Made by a program: the position numbers and the translations under genes. Shown here piece by piece: positions 1-7,861 of a DNA stretch of 64,000 nt. The DNA comes from Gracilimonas sp964505215. Lineage in GTDB: Bacteria > Bacteroidota > Rhodothermia > Balneolales > Balneolaceae. Position 1 is the first letter of the stretch. Each line of letters starts with the position of its first letter. The notes beneath the pieces are model-generated. The model did no database searches. It was not told where the DNA came from and was given only the letters and a program-made list of their open reading frames with translations. The stretch spans positions 1 to 64,000 of the forward strand of contig CAZDGU010000009.1 in NCBI GenBank assembly GCA_964505215.1, written 5' to 3'.

Positions 1-90
1 AAATTTGGAGACCGGCTGCCATTAGATCTGACCCGAGACCCTGAAAACTATTAACTAATAACCAGACAGAGTTTAGATTACACTCCCCGG

Positions 91-1110
91 ATTTCAATTC
101 CTCTAAGGTTCGATTAAAAGCATCTACACTCTTACCGTTGACTTCTGCATATACATCATTTCAATTCCTCTAAGGTTCGATTAAAAGGAGAAAATAGAGG
201 ATTAAGATATGAGTGTATATATATTTCAATTCCTCTAAGGTTCGATTAAAAGTAAGAAAGAAGCCTTTGAGGCCTACATGCTTACACGATTTCAATTCCT
301 CTAAGGTTCGATTAAAAGAGATGCAATCGTTTCTGTATAAAGAACGCCTATAATATTTCAATTCCTCTAAGGTTCGATTAAAAGCCGAATATGTGGCGTA
401 CTAAGTAAAACACGCAAACATTTCAATTCCTCTAAGGTTCGATTAAAAGTCCACCAATCTCAATGTTATCATTCTCCCAGCCTAATTTCAATTCCTCTAA
501 GGTTCGATTAAAAGAATTATTTACACTTTTCAAAATAATTCATTAGAACGATTTCAATTCCTCTAAGGTTCGATTAAAAGCGTTCCTGCCATTGCTCTTT
601 ACTGGCGGCAGTGATCATTTCAATTCCTCTAAGGTTCGATTAAAAGGGAGAAGACCTACGGCGAGATGGCCGCTTTGATCGATATTTCAATTCCTCTAAG
701 GTTCGATTAAAAGTTTATGAATGTAGGTTAGGGCGATGTTGCGGCGGGATTTCAATTCCTCTAAGGTTCGATTAAAAGTATGATAAAATGAATGGTAAAG
801 TGATTATAAATGAATATTTCAATTCCTCTAAGGTTCGATTAAAAGGGTTTCCATATAGAGATTCAGTTGGTAAGCTAACTATATTTCAATTCCTCTAAGG
901 TTCGATTAAAAGTCTTGACTGTACCACCAGCTTTATCCGCTATTTCAATATTTCAATTCCTCTAAGGTTCGATTAAAAGTAATAACTAACGGTCTCTGTT
1001 ACAATCATATAAATCATTTCAATTCCTCTAAGGTTCGATTAAAAGGCCCCCACTCGGTGGCGTTGTATCACTTTGATTTTATTTCAATTCCTCTAAGGTT
1101 CGATTAAAAG
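91..1110 (-). CRISPR. CRISPR array, 16 repeats and 15 spacers
   Basis: Sixteen copies of a 30-bp repeat, which by eye are identical, start at 91, 158, 223, 289, 355, 420, 485, 551, 617, 684, 749, 816, 883, 950, 1016 and 1081. On the plus strand each begins ATTTCAATTCC and ends CGATTAAAAG. The 15 spacers are 35-37 bp and all different. The reverse complement of the repeat ends ATTGAAAT, which resembles the 8-nt 5' handle (ATTGAAAC/G) of type I-B crRNAs. The array is therefore probably transcribed leftwards, in the direction of the cas genes, with the leader at 1111-1315 and the newest spacers near 1080. The leader-distal repeat at 91 is not degenerate. Positions 1-90 contain no repeat or gene that I can see. 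Confidence 0.98.
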
Positions 1111-1315
1111 CCGTGGCAATTTCCACGACCACAGTGTATAGATAAACTTTTTTGTAATTAAATGACAGCTTTTTGTCGTCTGCCCTCAGTGTTGTTATTT
1201 TTACCGTTGTCTGACGATGTCTTTTTTCGGCCTTTAAATAGCTGCTCGCTACTTTTTTACTCTCTTACAGCTTTTTAAGCTATTTCGGGCCTTTTAAAAA
1301 TGGCACCTTGACGAC
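1111..1315 (-). promoter_or_regulatory. Probable CRISPR leader
   Basis: This AT-rich, gene-free stretch of 205 bp lies between the stop of cas2 and the first (leader-proximal) repeat at 1081-1110. In the transcribed (minus) direction it should hold the array promoter and integration signals. A small hairpin (CGTGG, loop CAATTT, CCACG; 1112-1127) abuts the first repeat, and the motif ACAGCTTTTT occurs twice (about 1164 and 1266). The role is inferred from position and orientation only. Confidence 0.6.
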
Positions 1316-1579
1316 TTACACAAAGTTATCTACGTTTCTTTTTTCTATCCCTAATACTTCCCGATTGCTCCAGCGCCGGCTTCCAACACAGTAAATAATT
1401 ACAGAATCTTCTTTCTCATTCATTAATTCAGTAATCTTATATTTCAACTCTTCCAATTGCGCGTTGGTCAACTCCCCTTCAAATACGGAGTTTTGCACAT
1501 GATTTAAGTATTCGCGAACCAGCTTTAACATTTTGCCTACCCGCTTTACATTAACATCATAAACTAAAATATAATACAT
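1316..1579 (-). CDS. cas2: CRISPR-associated endonuclease Cas2
   Basis: This 87-residue protein has the normal length for Cas2. It opens MYYILVYDV, the ferredoxin-like first strand carrying the conserved Asp of the family (Asp8), and continues with the usual helix (KRVGKMLKLVREYL) and the strand QNSVFEGEL. Cas2 dimers bridge two Cas1 dimers in the spacer integration complex. It is the last gene before the leader and array and follows the HIRAN gene by 11 bp, so it is very probably co-transcribed with cas4 and cas1. Confidence 0.95.
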   Translation of the reverse strand: MYYILVYDVNVKRVGKMLKLVREYLNHVQNSVFEGELTNAQLEELKYKITELMNEKEDSVIIYCVGSRRWSNREVLGIEKRNVDNFV

Positions 1580-1590
1580 GATTGCTATTT

Positions 1591-2001
1591 TTAGGTTTCG
1601 GGAACCGATGAAGCGTTTAACCAGATTTCAACTTCTATTTTCTCCCACGGACTTCCCTGCGGTTTTACATCTTTCACCTTGCAAGACACGGATGCTCCCT
1701 GTTGTAATAATCGAAAAACATGCCGGTTGTTATATCTTGGAATATATCCCAGCTTTGTACTTTTATAATGTACCTCTACAGCAAATTCGTCATGCTCATT
1801 TCCCGGTTCAGATGTCAGGGTAAGTTCCATGCCTTGCTCAATGGATTTCAAAACATTCTCCCCGCTATAATACTGGAACCCTGCAATGCAAAAATTGTTG
1901 AGCAGATATGATTTCCGGGCATACTTTTGCTGGTAGGTACGAAATGCTTCGAACCCAAAGGGAAGTGATAACAGAAATCGTAAAAATAGTTTTCGGTTCA
2001 T
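1591..2001 (-). CDS. HIRAN-domain protein inserted between cas1 and cas2
   Basis: I start this gene at the ATG at 2001, 10 bp after the cas1 stop; the longer reading from 2049 would overlap cas1. The product is 136 residues. Residues 1-20 are hydrophobic and basic (MNRKLFLRFLLSLPFGFEAF), perhaps an N-terminal anchor. From about residue 35 the protein reads like a HIRAN domain: IAGFQYYSGE, a strand ending LTLTSEPGNEHDEFAVEV, then KLGYIPRYNNRHVFRLL. The E-P-x-N-x-x-D-x-x-A and GYIPR motifs are the family hallmarks. HIRAN domains bind 3' single-stranded DNA ends in HLTF-type remodellers and occur alone in bacteria. Its place inside the adaptation module suggests, as inference, a role with DNA ends during spacer capture. 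It is not a standard cas gene. Confidence 0.8.
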   Translation of the reverse strand: MNRKLFLRFLLSLPFGFEAFRTYQQKYARKSYLLNNFCIAGFQYYSGENVLKSIEQGMELTLTSEPGNEHDEFAVEVHYKSTKLGYIPRYNNRHVFRLLQQGASVSCKVKDVKPQGSPWEKIEVEIWLNASSVPET

Positions 2002-2011
2002 AATTTTAGGT

Positions 2012-3106
2012 TCACCACCATGCTTTAAACGGCTCGTAAGCCTCGGCATCGGTAATATGTTTTACTAATTTATAACATTCTAAACGAATGAGGCGCCGGT
2101 ACGAAACCTTTCGGTTCAGTTGCCGATGCATAATAGTGGTATTTAGCTTTTCTTCGAACGTTTTAACAAAAGCCTTTCGCCCTTTTTTGTTTAAGTGACA
2201 GAAATTCAAATCGCTTTCAAAATCGGAATGCTTAATTCTGCCCTGATTTAAACACGTGAATATCACCCGATCGGCAAGTAAAGGCTTAAATATTTCAGCT
2301 AAATCTAAGGCCAACGAGTAACGGCGGTCTCCCGGTTCATGCAAAAAAGAAATAAGCGGAGATAATTGAGTGCGATAAATTTCAGTTAAACAGGTTGTAT
2401 AAACCATGGCGTTTCCAAACGAAATGAGAGCATTTACGGCATTATCCGGGGGATTTTTAACACGTTTTTCAAAATCGTAGCTGTCTCCCAGTATAGTAGG
2501 AAATGCGGCATAATAACTCTGGCGGATATTTCCTTCCAGCCCCATTAACTGTGGTACATCTTCGGCAAACGGCACCTCTTCCATATATTTTTCAATACGG
2601 GTGATATGCTCGGTGAGATCTCCCGCCCGTCCATTATAATACTTTAAATTCCTTAGCATGTTGTACCCGGCACCCAGCACCAACTGTAAAGCCAAACGTA
2701 TGCGCTTAACCGGCTTTTGGTAATGTTCTACCTGATTTACTAATAAAAATCCACTTAATAAATAATCCCTGGGATAGTAGCTGCCGCTGTAGTGTCCATA
2801 ATAGTTAAATAAATGAGCCGGAATATTGTTTTTGGAGAGAAACCGAAGCATGCGCGCGTTAAAATTTATTTCACTGAATAGCATCAACGAGTCCACATCA
2901 TCAATCGGAATTACGCGTTTATTTAAAGAATCGAACTCTTTTTTAAACTTTCCGGCTTCTGTTATTAAATCCCAGTCTTGGAATTCTTCCTCTTTTATGC
3001 CGGTGGTTTCCAGCAGTTCCTCTTCTTCTTTATATGGCAGAAAAAAGAGCGTATTCTGCTTTCGCATGAGTTTCCCGGAGGTGAATATGTAATAAGGTCG
3101 GCGCAT
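2012..3106 (-). CDS. cas1: CRISPR-associated integrase Cas1
   Basis: Cas1 joins new spacers to the leader-proximal repeat. The protein has 364 residues. The catalytic set is visible: Glu191 in GLEGNIRQSYY, His256 in SFLHEPGDRRYSLALDLAEIF, and the acidic residues Asp268 and Glu271 that follow. The N-terminal beta domain carries an extra charged stretch of roughly 35 residues (about 25-62: KEEEELLETTGIKEEEF and following), which makes the protein longer than typical I-B Cas1 (about 330). It is co-directional with cas4 (53 bp upstream, with a REP-like palindrome between) and the HIRAN gene (10 bp downstream). Confidence 0.96.
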   Translation of the reverse strand: MRRPYYIFTSGKLMRKQNTLFFLPYKEEEELLETTGIKEEEFQDWDLITEAGKFKKEFDSLNKRVIPIDDVDSLMLFSEINFNARMLRFLSKNNIPAHLFNYYGHYSGSYYPRDYLLSGFLLVNQVEHYQKPVKRIRLALQLVLGAGYNMLRNLKYYNGRAGDLTEHITRIEKYMEEVPFAEDVPQLMGLEGNIRQSYYAAFPTILGDSYDFEKRVKNPPDNAVNALISFGNAMVYTTCLTEIYRTQLSPLISFLHEPGDRRYSLALDLAEIFKPLLADRVIFTCLNQGRIKHSDFESDLNFCHLNKKGRKAFVKTFEEKLNTTIMHRQLNRKVSYRRLIRLECYKLVKHITDAEAYEPFKAWW

Positions 3107-3120
3107 AAGTTTTTTTTGTT

Positions 3121-3153
3121 AACCCTCCAAGGGTTTGGAACCCTTGGAGGGTT
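3121..3153. repeat. REP-like palindrome, copy 1
   Basis: This perfect 33-bp inverted repeat has arms AACCCTCCAAGGGTT and AACCCTTGGAGGGTT with a TGG centre. It lies in the 53-bp gap between cas4 and cas1. It is one of five related palindromes within 1.5 kb of the RAYT transposase gene (3781-4422). As RNA in the cas transcript it would form a strong hairpin. Confidence 0.85.
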
Positions 3154-3159
3154 AATGGT

Positions 3160-3717
3160 TCAACTATAACAAAGTTCGTTATAAGAGCAGCTTTTACAAA
3201 TGTGCCACTCTACGGTTTTAGGTGGCTTTTTTAGTGATTTAATTTTTCGGATGTTGGGTAATATTTTGGTTTCTATTTTCTTGCGATCAGGTTGTGTTAA
3301 AATCACCGGTTCTGTCTGCCTAAGCCTGGGGTAATTTAATTCACCGATATAGCCTCTTTTTTCCGGTTGATCCGCATACTTTTTCGCAGCTTTTTCATCC
3401 GCTATCAATATTCCTTTTTGCTCCAGATACCACATATAATATTTCAGCTGCCAAGCGTGTGCTTTATCTAAACTGGCTGATTTTTTCACTTCGTGGATAA
3501 TTTTTTCTTTATGGTCTATCCAATCCACCACAATTACCCCATCAATAGAAACTTCTTTCTTTTTGCGTTTAAAGCTGGTTTCATGAATATGTTTTCCCAT
3601 GCGCACCGCATCACTTTCCTGCTCGCACTGTATGTTGTGGGCGAAAAACCACAATTTACGAGGGCACACAAAATAATAGGCTACTTCTGTTCCGGTAATG
3701 GGTTTGGCTTTGTTCAT
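3160..3717 (-). CDS. cas4: CRISPR-associated exonuclease Cas4
   Basis: Cas4 is a RecB-like nuclease with an iron-sulphur cluster that trims prespacers at the PAM before Cas1-Cas2 integration. The start chosen (3717) gives 185 residues opening MNKAKPITGTEVAYYF, the usual start of the family; an upstream ATG at 3744 would run into a palindrome. Visible features are the first cluster cysteine in YFVCPRKLW, His in GKHIHE, the nuclease acidic residues in VVDWID and EVKKSAS (E-x-K), and the C-terminal cysteines in CKSCSYNELC. It lies between the RAYT gene and cas1, and palindromes flank it on both sides. Confidence 0.94.
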   Translation of the reverse strand: MNKAKPITGTEVAYYFVCPRKLWFFAHNIQCEQESDAVRMGKHIHETSFKRKKKEVSIDGVIVVDWIDHKEKIIHEVKKSASLDKAHAWQLKYYMWYLEQKGILIADEKAAKKYADQPEKRGYIGELNYPRLRQTEPVILTQPDRKKIETKILPNIRKIKSLKKPPKTVEWHICKSCSYNELCYS

Positions 3718-3738
3718 GGTTTTTCTTGTTGTTATCCC

Positions 3739-3772
3739 AACCATCCAAGGGTTTCAACCCCTTAGACGGTTC
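3739..3772. repeat. REP-like palindrome, copy 2 (degenerate)
   Basis: This imperfect copy of the same palindrome reads AACCATCCAAGGGTT, TC, AACCCCTTAGACGGTT. Several arm positions have diverged, which suggests it is the oldest copy. It lies between the RAYT stop and the cas4 start. Confidence 0.7.
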
Positions 3773-3780
3773 ATTTTGAA

Positions 3781-4422
3781 TTAGACTTCAAACAAATTTA
3801 TATGCTTTTCAACATTCAATTTCCGATGTATATCCTTAAAGTTCTCCAAGCTGCCAAACCACTGCATGGCCTCTTGTTTACTTATCTTGGTTAATTTATC
3901 CATCAAATATGCATTCCGGCTGCTAAATGGCCAATCATTAAGGTTTTGCGTGAAACCGTGGTGAATCGGGTTGTTATGGATGTAAGCAATAAGTCGGACA
4001 AAATACTCGTCATTATCAATTTGTTTCCGCCTGAAATTCGGAATAAAAAGGCTGCCTTTTCGGTTGTATTTTTTGTTGAAGGCTTGGGTATAAGCGTTAA
4101 AAAGATGAGAAAACTGCCTGCTAATTACATTAGGCAACCCTCCAAGGGTTTCAAACCCTTGGAGGGTTAAGCCCGGATCGCCTTTCTTTTTCCTTAAAAA
4201 CTCCAATACTTCTTCCTCGCTTTTAACCTTCACCATTAAATGCAGGTGATTAGGCATCAGACAATAGGCATAGGTAGCTACCACAGGATGCACGTGATGC
4301 AGGTATTTTGCGAGGAAATAGTTGTAGTTATCCTCGCTACGGAACAGATTCTCATCGCCGTTGGCGTGCGTCCAAATATGATAGGTGTTCCCCGGTTTTA
4401 ATGGCGTTCGTTTTTGTGGCAT
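3781..4422 (-). CDS. REP-associated tyrosine transposase (RAYT, Y1/HUH)
   Basis: This 213-residue single-strand-specific transposase belongs to the IS200-like Y1 superfamily. The HUH metal motif is in MPNHLHLMV (His59, His61). The nucleophile is probably Tyr111 or Tyr119 in NAYTQAFNKKYNRKGSLF, followed by the family motif LIAYIHNNPIHHG. RAYTs nick and mobilise REP palindromes. Five palindromes of one family surround this gene, and copy 3 lies inside it in frame, encoding residues 85-96 (LTLQGFETLGGL), between the HUH and tyrosine regions. The gene sits in the cas operon, separating cas3 from cas4-cas1-cas2. Whether the enzyme tolerates the insertion is unknown. Confidence 0.92.
   Translation of the reverse strand: MPQKRTPLKPGNTYHIWTHANGDENLFRSEDNYNYFLAKYLHHVHPVVATYAYCLMPNHLHLMVKVKSEEEVLEFLRKKKGDPGLTLQGFETLGGLPNVISRQFSHLFNAYTQAFNKKYNRKGSLFIPNFRRKQIDNDEYFVRLIAYIHNNPIHHGFTQNLNDWPFSSRNAYLMDKLTKISKQEAMQWFGSLENFKDIHRKLNVEKHINLFEV
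4136..4168. repeat. REP-like palindrome, copy 3, inside the RAYT gene
   Basis: This perfect 33-bp palindrome (arms AACCCTCCAAGGGTT and AACCCTTGGAGGGTT, centre TCA) is embedded in the RAYT coding sequence. Because 33 is a multiple of three, the reading frame is kept. Confidence 0.9.
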
Positions 4423-4453
4423 ACTTGTTCCCCTTTTTTGTTTGGCAACTTCA

Positions 4454-4486
4454 AACCCTCCAAGGGTTTGAAACCCCTGGAGGGTT
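4454..4486. repeat. REP-like palindrome, copy 4
   Basis: This near-perfect 33-bp palindrome (AACCCTCCAAGGGTT, TGA, AACCCCTGGAGGGTT; one mismatch) lies 32 bp upstream of the RAYT start, between cas3 and RAYT. Confidence 0.85.
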
Positions 4487-4566
4487 GCATCTAAGCCATT
4501 TTTATAATTTCACATACTCCATATATAATTACAATTGTTATAAGCCGGAAACAGTTATCAAACTTC

Positions 4567-4601
4567 TAAACCTCCAAGGTTTTAAAAACCTTGGAGGTTT
4601 A
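4567..4601. repeat. REP-like palindrome, copy 5 (variant)
   Basis: This 35-bp palindrome belongs to a variant subfamily: TAAACCTCCAAGGTTTT on the left arm and AAAACCTTGGAGGTTTA on the right. It lies between the cas3 stop and copy 4. The CCTCCAAGG core is shared with the other copies, while the arms are shifted to AAACC. Confidence 0.85.
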
Positions 4602-4671
4602 GCGCCGGAAGTATTAGCTGGCCGGTACGTTGGTTTGGTTTTCGTGGTTGAGGTTTTGAAATATTGCTTTT

Positions 4672-6927
4672 TCATATGAAAAAGTCCTCTTCAGGAAGAC
4701 TTCTTCTTTGATCGAGAATCAAGCCTTCAGAACGAGAATAAAATTTTGAGTAAGGAAAAACAACCTTGTCATCACCCACATAAAAACTCATCTCCACTAC
4801 TCTATCCATATCCTTTCCTCTTTCTATTTGCCAAACTGGACAAGATATCCCATGGTCTAACTCAAACTCTTTAAAATCTCTATAACTATAAAAGTCATAC
4901 GGTTTTTGTGTAAGTACTGTTCGTTGGGGCGGAATATCTCTGCTTAACCATTCGGTTGTTTCAAAATCATTATCATCAGTTTCTGCTTTTGGCAGAATTA
5001 ACCAGTTTCTTGATAGGTGTTCATTTAAGGCCATTTTATTTAAAGATGCTTTTTCACTGAATGGTTGTTGCTCAGGATATAAAAGGTTTACAGCATCAAC
5101 AAAATCCTGAGCTGAGTAAGCTCTCTCTTCCAAAATTTCTCTTGTTTTAATAAAGGAGTCAGCTGGAACCCACTTCTTTTGGACTCGATCAAAGCTTCCA
5201 TATGGTGCTGGGTAAATTCCTCCATTTTTTACAGGTGTAATTATATGAACGTCACCGGGCAACATTCCTTCAAATCTACTAAGCCTTCCCACTCTTTGTG
5301 CCAGTCTGTCCATAGGGCATAAATCACTTATCATAAATGGAGCACTGATATTTAAACTCATTTCCCCTATCTGAGTTAATATTGTAATTCCGCTTGCCTC
5401 GTCATTTTTCCAAGCTTTTTTGCCGAGTGCCTCAAGTAAATTCCCTTCAATCCTTTTTTTGTCATATTCAGTAAATCGAGAATGATATAGAATAGGATTC
5501 ACTCCACTTTTTTTGAACCAATCCAAATATTCAAGAGCACGGTTCACTGTATTTGCATAAATAATTGCTTGTGGGTTTGATTGCTCAAGGACTAGGTTTA
5601 AGACATTATCTATCTCTTCAACACTTTCAATACTTCCCTCAATTTTTATCTTGCATCTTTTTCGATTGGCCTCTTTAATCGCTTTTACATCTGCTTTCGT
5701 TTGTTTTGAAGTATAGGGGTCTATAACGTGCGCAATTCCATAAAGATCTTTTGCTGATTCCGGTACCGTAGCGCTCATTATCATTACTTTTATATTAAAT
5801 ACACGAAGCACCTCTAATAGCTTTGTGATATTGGCTTGGATAAATTCATCATAAAAGTCAGCTTCATCAATTACTACACAGGAATGCATCAAACTAAAAA
5901 ATATGCTATGATGGTCCTCTCGCGTTCCTGTTAATGCCATTAACAGGTGATCAATTGTTGTAACCGTTGCGGGCATTAACAGTAAACGAGCTGCTTCAAT
6001 TATTTCTTTTATATTTTCGTTATCTCCTTCTTTTTTATAGCGAGCGTACCAAGCGCTTGAATGATAAAGACCAGTAGCACTAATATCTTTAGATATATCC
6101 AAATCCAAAGAAGTTGATGTAAACCGAGTAGGCATGGCAATTACCAACCTATCTGCAAATCCATTTTTAATTTGTTCATTTGCCCATAATAAAGCAGCAT
6201 CTGTTTTACCACTTCCGGTTGGTGCTCGTAAGATGATTTCTGATTTTTCACTGTGCTCTACTGCTGCTTGTTGAACGGGTCTTTTAGTTTTGTGTTTAAA
6301 TTTATAATCAAAAGTATAATTAATAGGAGCTAATTCATTTCCTGATTCTTTTCGGCTTGCTCGTTGATCAGCAAGTTGGAGCATACTTCGGACACCAGAA
6401 ATTTCATACCTCTTGATTAGGGTTTTGGTAGGCAATTTTCTTTTAAAGGAATCAGTATTATATACTTCTTGACAAAATTCTTCCCAAATACTCTCAAATG
6501 CTTTATTGTCATCGTTTAACCAACGGTAATCGTAAGCAAAGCTTAATTTTCTATGATGTGAAGCGATAGCTGCTTTTTCTGCGAGAGTTATTGGAATATT
6601 TTGTTTATTTAGCCACCATAATGAAGCAAACTCATGACGAAGCCTACAACTTCTCAAATTTTTAGCTTGTTCATTCCCAGTTTCAAGATAGTACTCACGG
6701 TCTTTTTGACAAGCTTTTTGCCAAACAGCATGAGCTTTTCCCTTGTCATGATACTTAGCTGATTTTATGAGCTGCTCACCTAAATCAGCTCCTGTAATTC
6801 GCTTATATTTTTCAGACCAATAAGGAAATGTATCAAGCAAAACCTTAGCTTCATTAATTACATTCTGAGTATGTGCCTCAAGTGTAATAGGTGTTTCACC
6901 AAATGGTTTTGCCAGTAACTTACCCAT
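4672..6927 (-). CDS. cas3: CRISPR-associated helicase-nuclease Cas3
   Basis: Cas3 is recruited by Cascade to unwind and degrade target DNA. This 751-residue protein fuses both activities. The N-terminal HD nuclease shows His19, the His60-Asp61 pair in KYHDKGKAH, His98 in RHEF and His124-125. The superfamily 2 helicase shows Walker A APTGSGKT (235-242), the DEAD box VIDEAD (352-357), the SAT motif (385-387) and motif VI QRVGRLSR (544-551). The start overlaps the end of cas7 by 8 bp, so translation is probably coupled. It is the last gene of the interference block; downstream lie the palindromes and RAYT. Confidence 0.96.
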   Translation of the reverse strand: MGKLLAKPFGETPITLEAHTQNVINEAKVLLDTFPYWSEKYKRITGADLGEQLIKSAKYHDKGKAHAVWQKACQKDREYYLETGNEQAKNLRSCRLRHEFASLWWLNKQNIPITLAEKAAIASHHRKLSFAYDYRWLNDDNKAFESIWEEFCQEVYNTDSFKRKLPTKTLIKRYEISGVRSMLQLADQRASRKESGNELAPINYTFDYKFKHKTKRPVQQAAVEHSEKSEIILRAPTGSGKTDAALLWANEQIKNGFADRLVIAMPTRFTSTSLDLDISKDISATGLYHSSAWYARYKKEGDNENIKEIIEAARLLLMPATVTTIDHLLMALTGTREDHHSIFFSLMHSCVVIDEADFYDEFIQANITKLLEVLRVFNIKVMIMSATVPESAKDLYGIAHVIDPYTSKQTKADVKAIKEANRKRCKIKIEGSIESVEEIDNVLNLVLEQSNPQAIIYANTVNRALEYLDWFKKSGVNPILYHSRFTEYDKKRIEGNLLEALGKKAWKNDEASGITILTQIGEMSLNISAPFMISDLCPMDRLAQRVGRLSRFEGMLPGDVHIITPVKNGGIYPAPYGSFDRVQKKWVPADSFIKTREILEERAYSAQDFVDAVNLLYPEQQPFSEKASLNKMALNEHLSRNWLILPKAETDDNDFETTEWLSRDIPPQRTVLTQKPYDFYSYRDFKEFELDHGISCPVWQIERGKDMDRVVEMSFYVGDDKVVFPYSKFYSRSEGLILDQRRSLPEEDFFI

Positions 6928-7849
6928 CTACTTGCTCGGCAAATTCTTCAAATGGTATGGGTTCAGCGCCATTAGTTGGATCAACAAGTGATTCTAAACT
7001 TTCGGATGCTTTTTTATAGGCTTCAAATACTGTCAACCCATCTTCTGTTGTATCATCTCCTATAAAAAACTCGACCTCTCGTGCTTCAAGCTCTTTTTTA
7101 AAGTTATTTTTCTCAATTTCTGACATTTCAAAATAACGAGCTCCTTTTCGAGACAACCGATTATCCAATACAATCAATACTTTTTGTGGCTCACCAGTAG
7201 TTGCATTCCGAGCTTGATTTGCATAATCAGTTAAGGACCTCGTTGCTTCTAAAAATAATCTCGCCCTTCTTTCCCTTTCGGTTTCGCTTACGTGTTTAAC
7301 ATATTCAGTCTTTACATGTCTTTCGTCTTCGTATCTAAATCCTTTGCTAATTGACAACGCAGAAGCATCGAGATGAAAACTCATTTGCATAGTATCAGAC
7401 TGACTAAATTCATTAGTAGCAAGTGCCTGTTTTTGCTGAGAATCATCATTCGGATTTTGCTTAAGTCGAATCAACAGATCACGACCCACATCACTTTCGT
7501 TGAGAGACACAGCCATAGTTGCACTTACTGGGGCTGTACGTCGCCCAGAATAATCTCCTTGTGATGGATGCATAAAGCCTCCTAAATCAGCACGTAAATC
7601 TTTCTCTATCATATTTGTAGTTCCATCCCCATTACTCACATAGGTGTCGCCTCTTTCAGAGCTTTCTAAGTTTAGACGTTCTATTGCACTAAACAGTGCC
7701 TGACGTTGCATTTGGCCGGAAATATACACCCTACCGTCCGGCCGGCGTTTAATAGAGGAAGCATTGCCCAATAACTTCTCTCCTCCATTCGCTATATGGT
7801 TATTCATTTTAGCTAGTATTGTTACAGAAATTCCTTTTATATTTTTCAT
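6920..7849 (-). CDS. cas7: Cascade backbone protein Cas7 (DevR/Cst2-like)
   Basis: Multiple copies of Cas7 coat the crRNA in Cascade. The protein has 309 residues and opens KGISVTILAKMNNHIANGG, typical of the type I-B/DevR Cas7 group in which the first RRM strand is followed by the remark that the locus encodes RNA contacts such as RPDGRVYISGQMQRQAL. A second conserved block reads DLGGFMHPSQGDYSGRRTAPVS, here split for length: DLGGFMHPSQ then GDYSGRRTAPVS. It lies between cas8 (12 bp upstream) and cas3 (8-bp overlap). The family call rests on sequence feel and context; a Cas7 HMM would settle the subgroup. Confidence 0.9.
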   Translation of the reverse strand: MKNIKGISVTILAKMNNHIANGGEKLLGNASSIKRRPDGRVYISGQMQRQALFSAIERLNLESSERGDTYVSNGDGTTNMIEKDLRADLGGFMHPSQGDYSGRRTAPVSATMAVSLNESDVGRDLLIRLKQNPNDDSQQKQALATNEFSQSDTMQMSFHLDASALSISKGFRYEDERHVKTEYVKHVSETERERRARLFLEATRSLTDYANQARNATTGEPQKVLIVLDNRLSRKGARYFEMSEIEKNNFKKELEAREVEFFIGDDTTEDGLTVFEAYKKASESLESLVDPTNGAEPIPFEEFAEQVDG

Positions 7850-7861
7850 GATTGTCTTGTA

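Noticed and set aside
170..361. ORF inside the CRISPR array
   Set aside because: It is made of repeats and spacers only.
942..949. ATTTCAAT inside a spacer as a degenerate extra CRISPR repeat
   Set aside because: It is only 8 nt, and the spacing of neighbouring repeats (67 bp) is normal, so no repeat is missing.
1578..1823. Plus-strand ORF over the HIRAN gene
   Set aside because: It is antisense to a gene with clear domain motifs and shows no family resemblance.
2012..2049. Start of the HIRAN gene at 2049 inside cas1
   Set aside because: The ATG at 2001 follows the cas1 stop by 10 bp and the extra 16 residues have no support.
4308..4679. Plus-strand ORF of 123 codons across the REP palindromes and RAYT start
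   Set aside because: It is antisense to RAYT and the residues QGFETPGGL and QGFKNLGGL come from the palindromes; there is no family resemblance.
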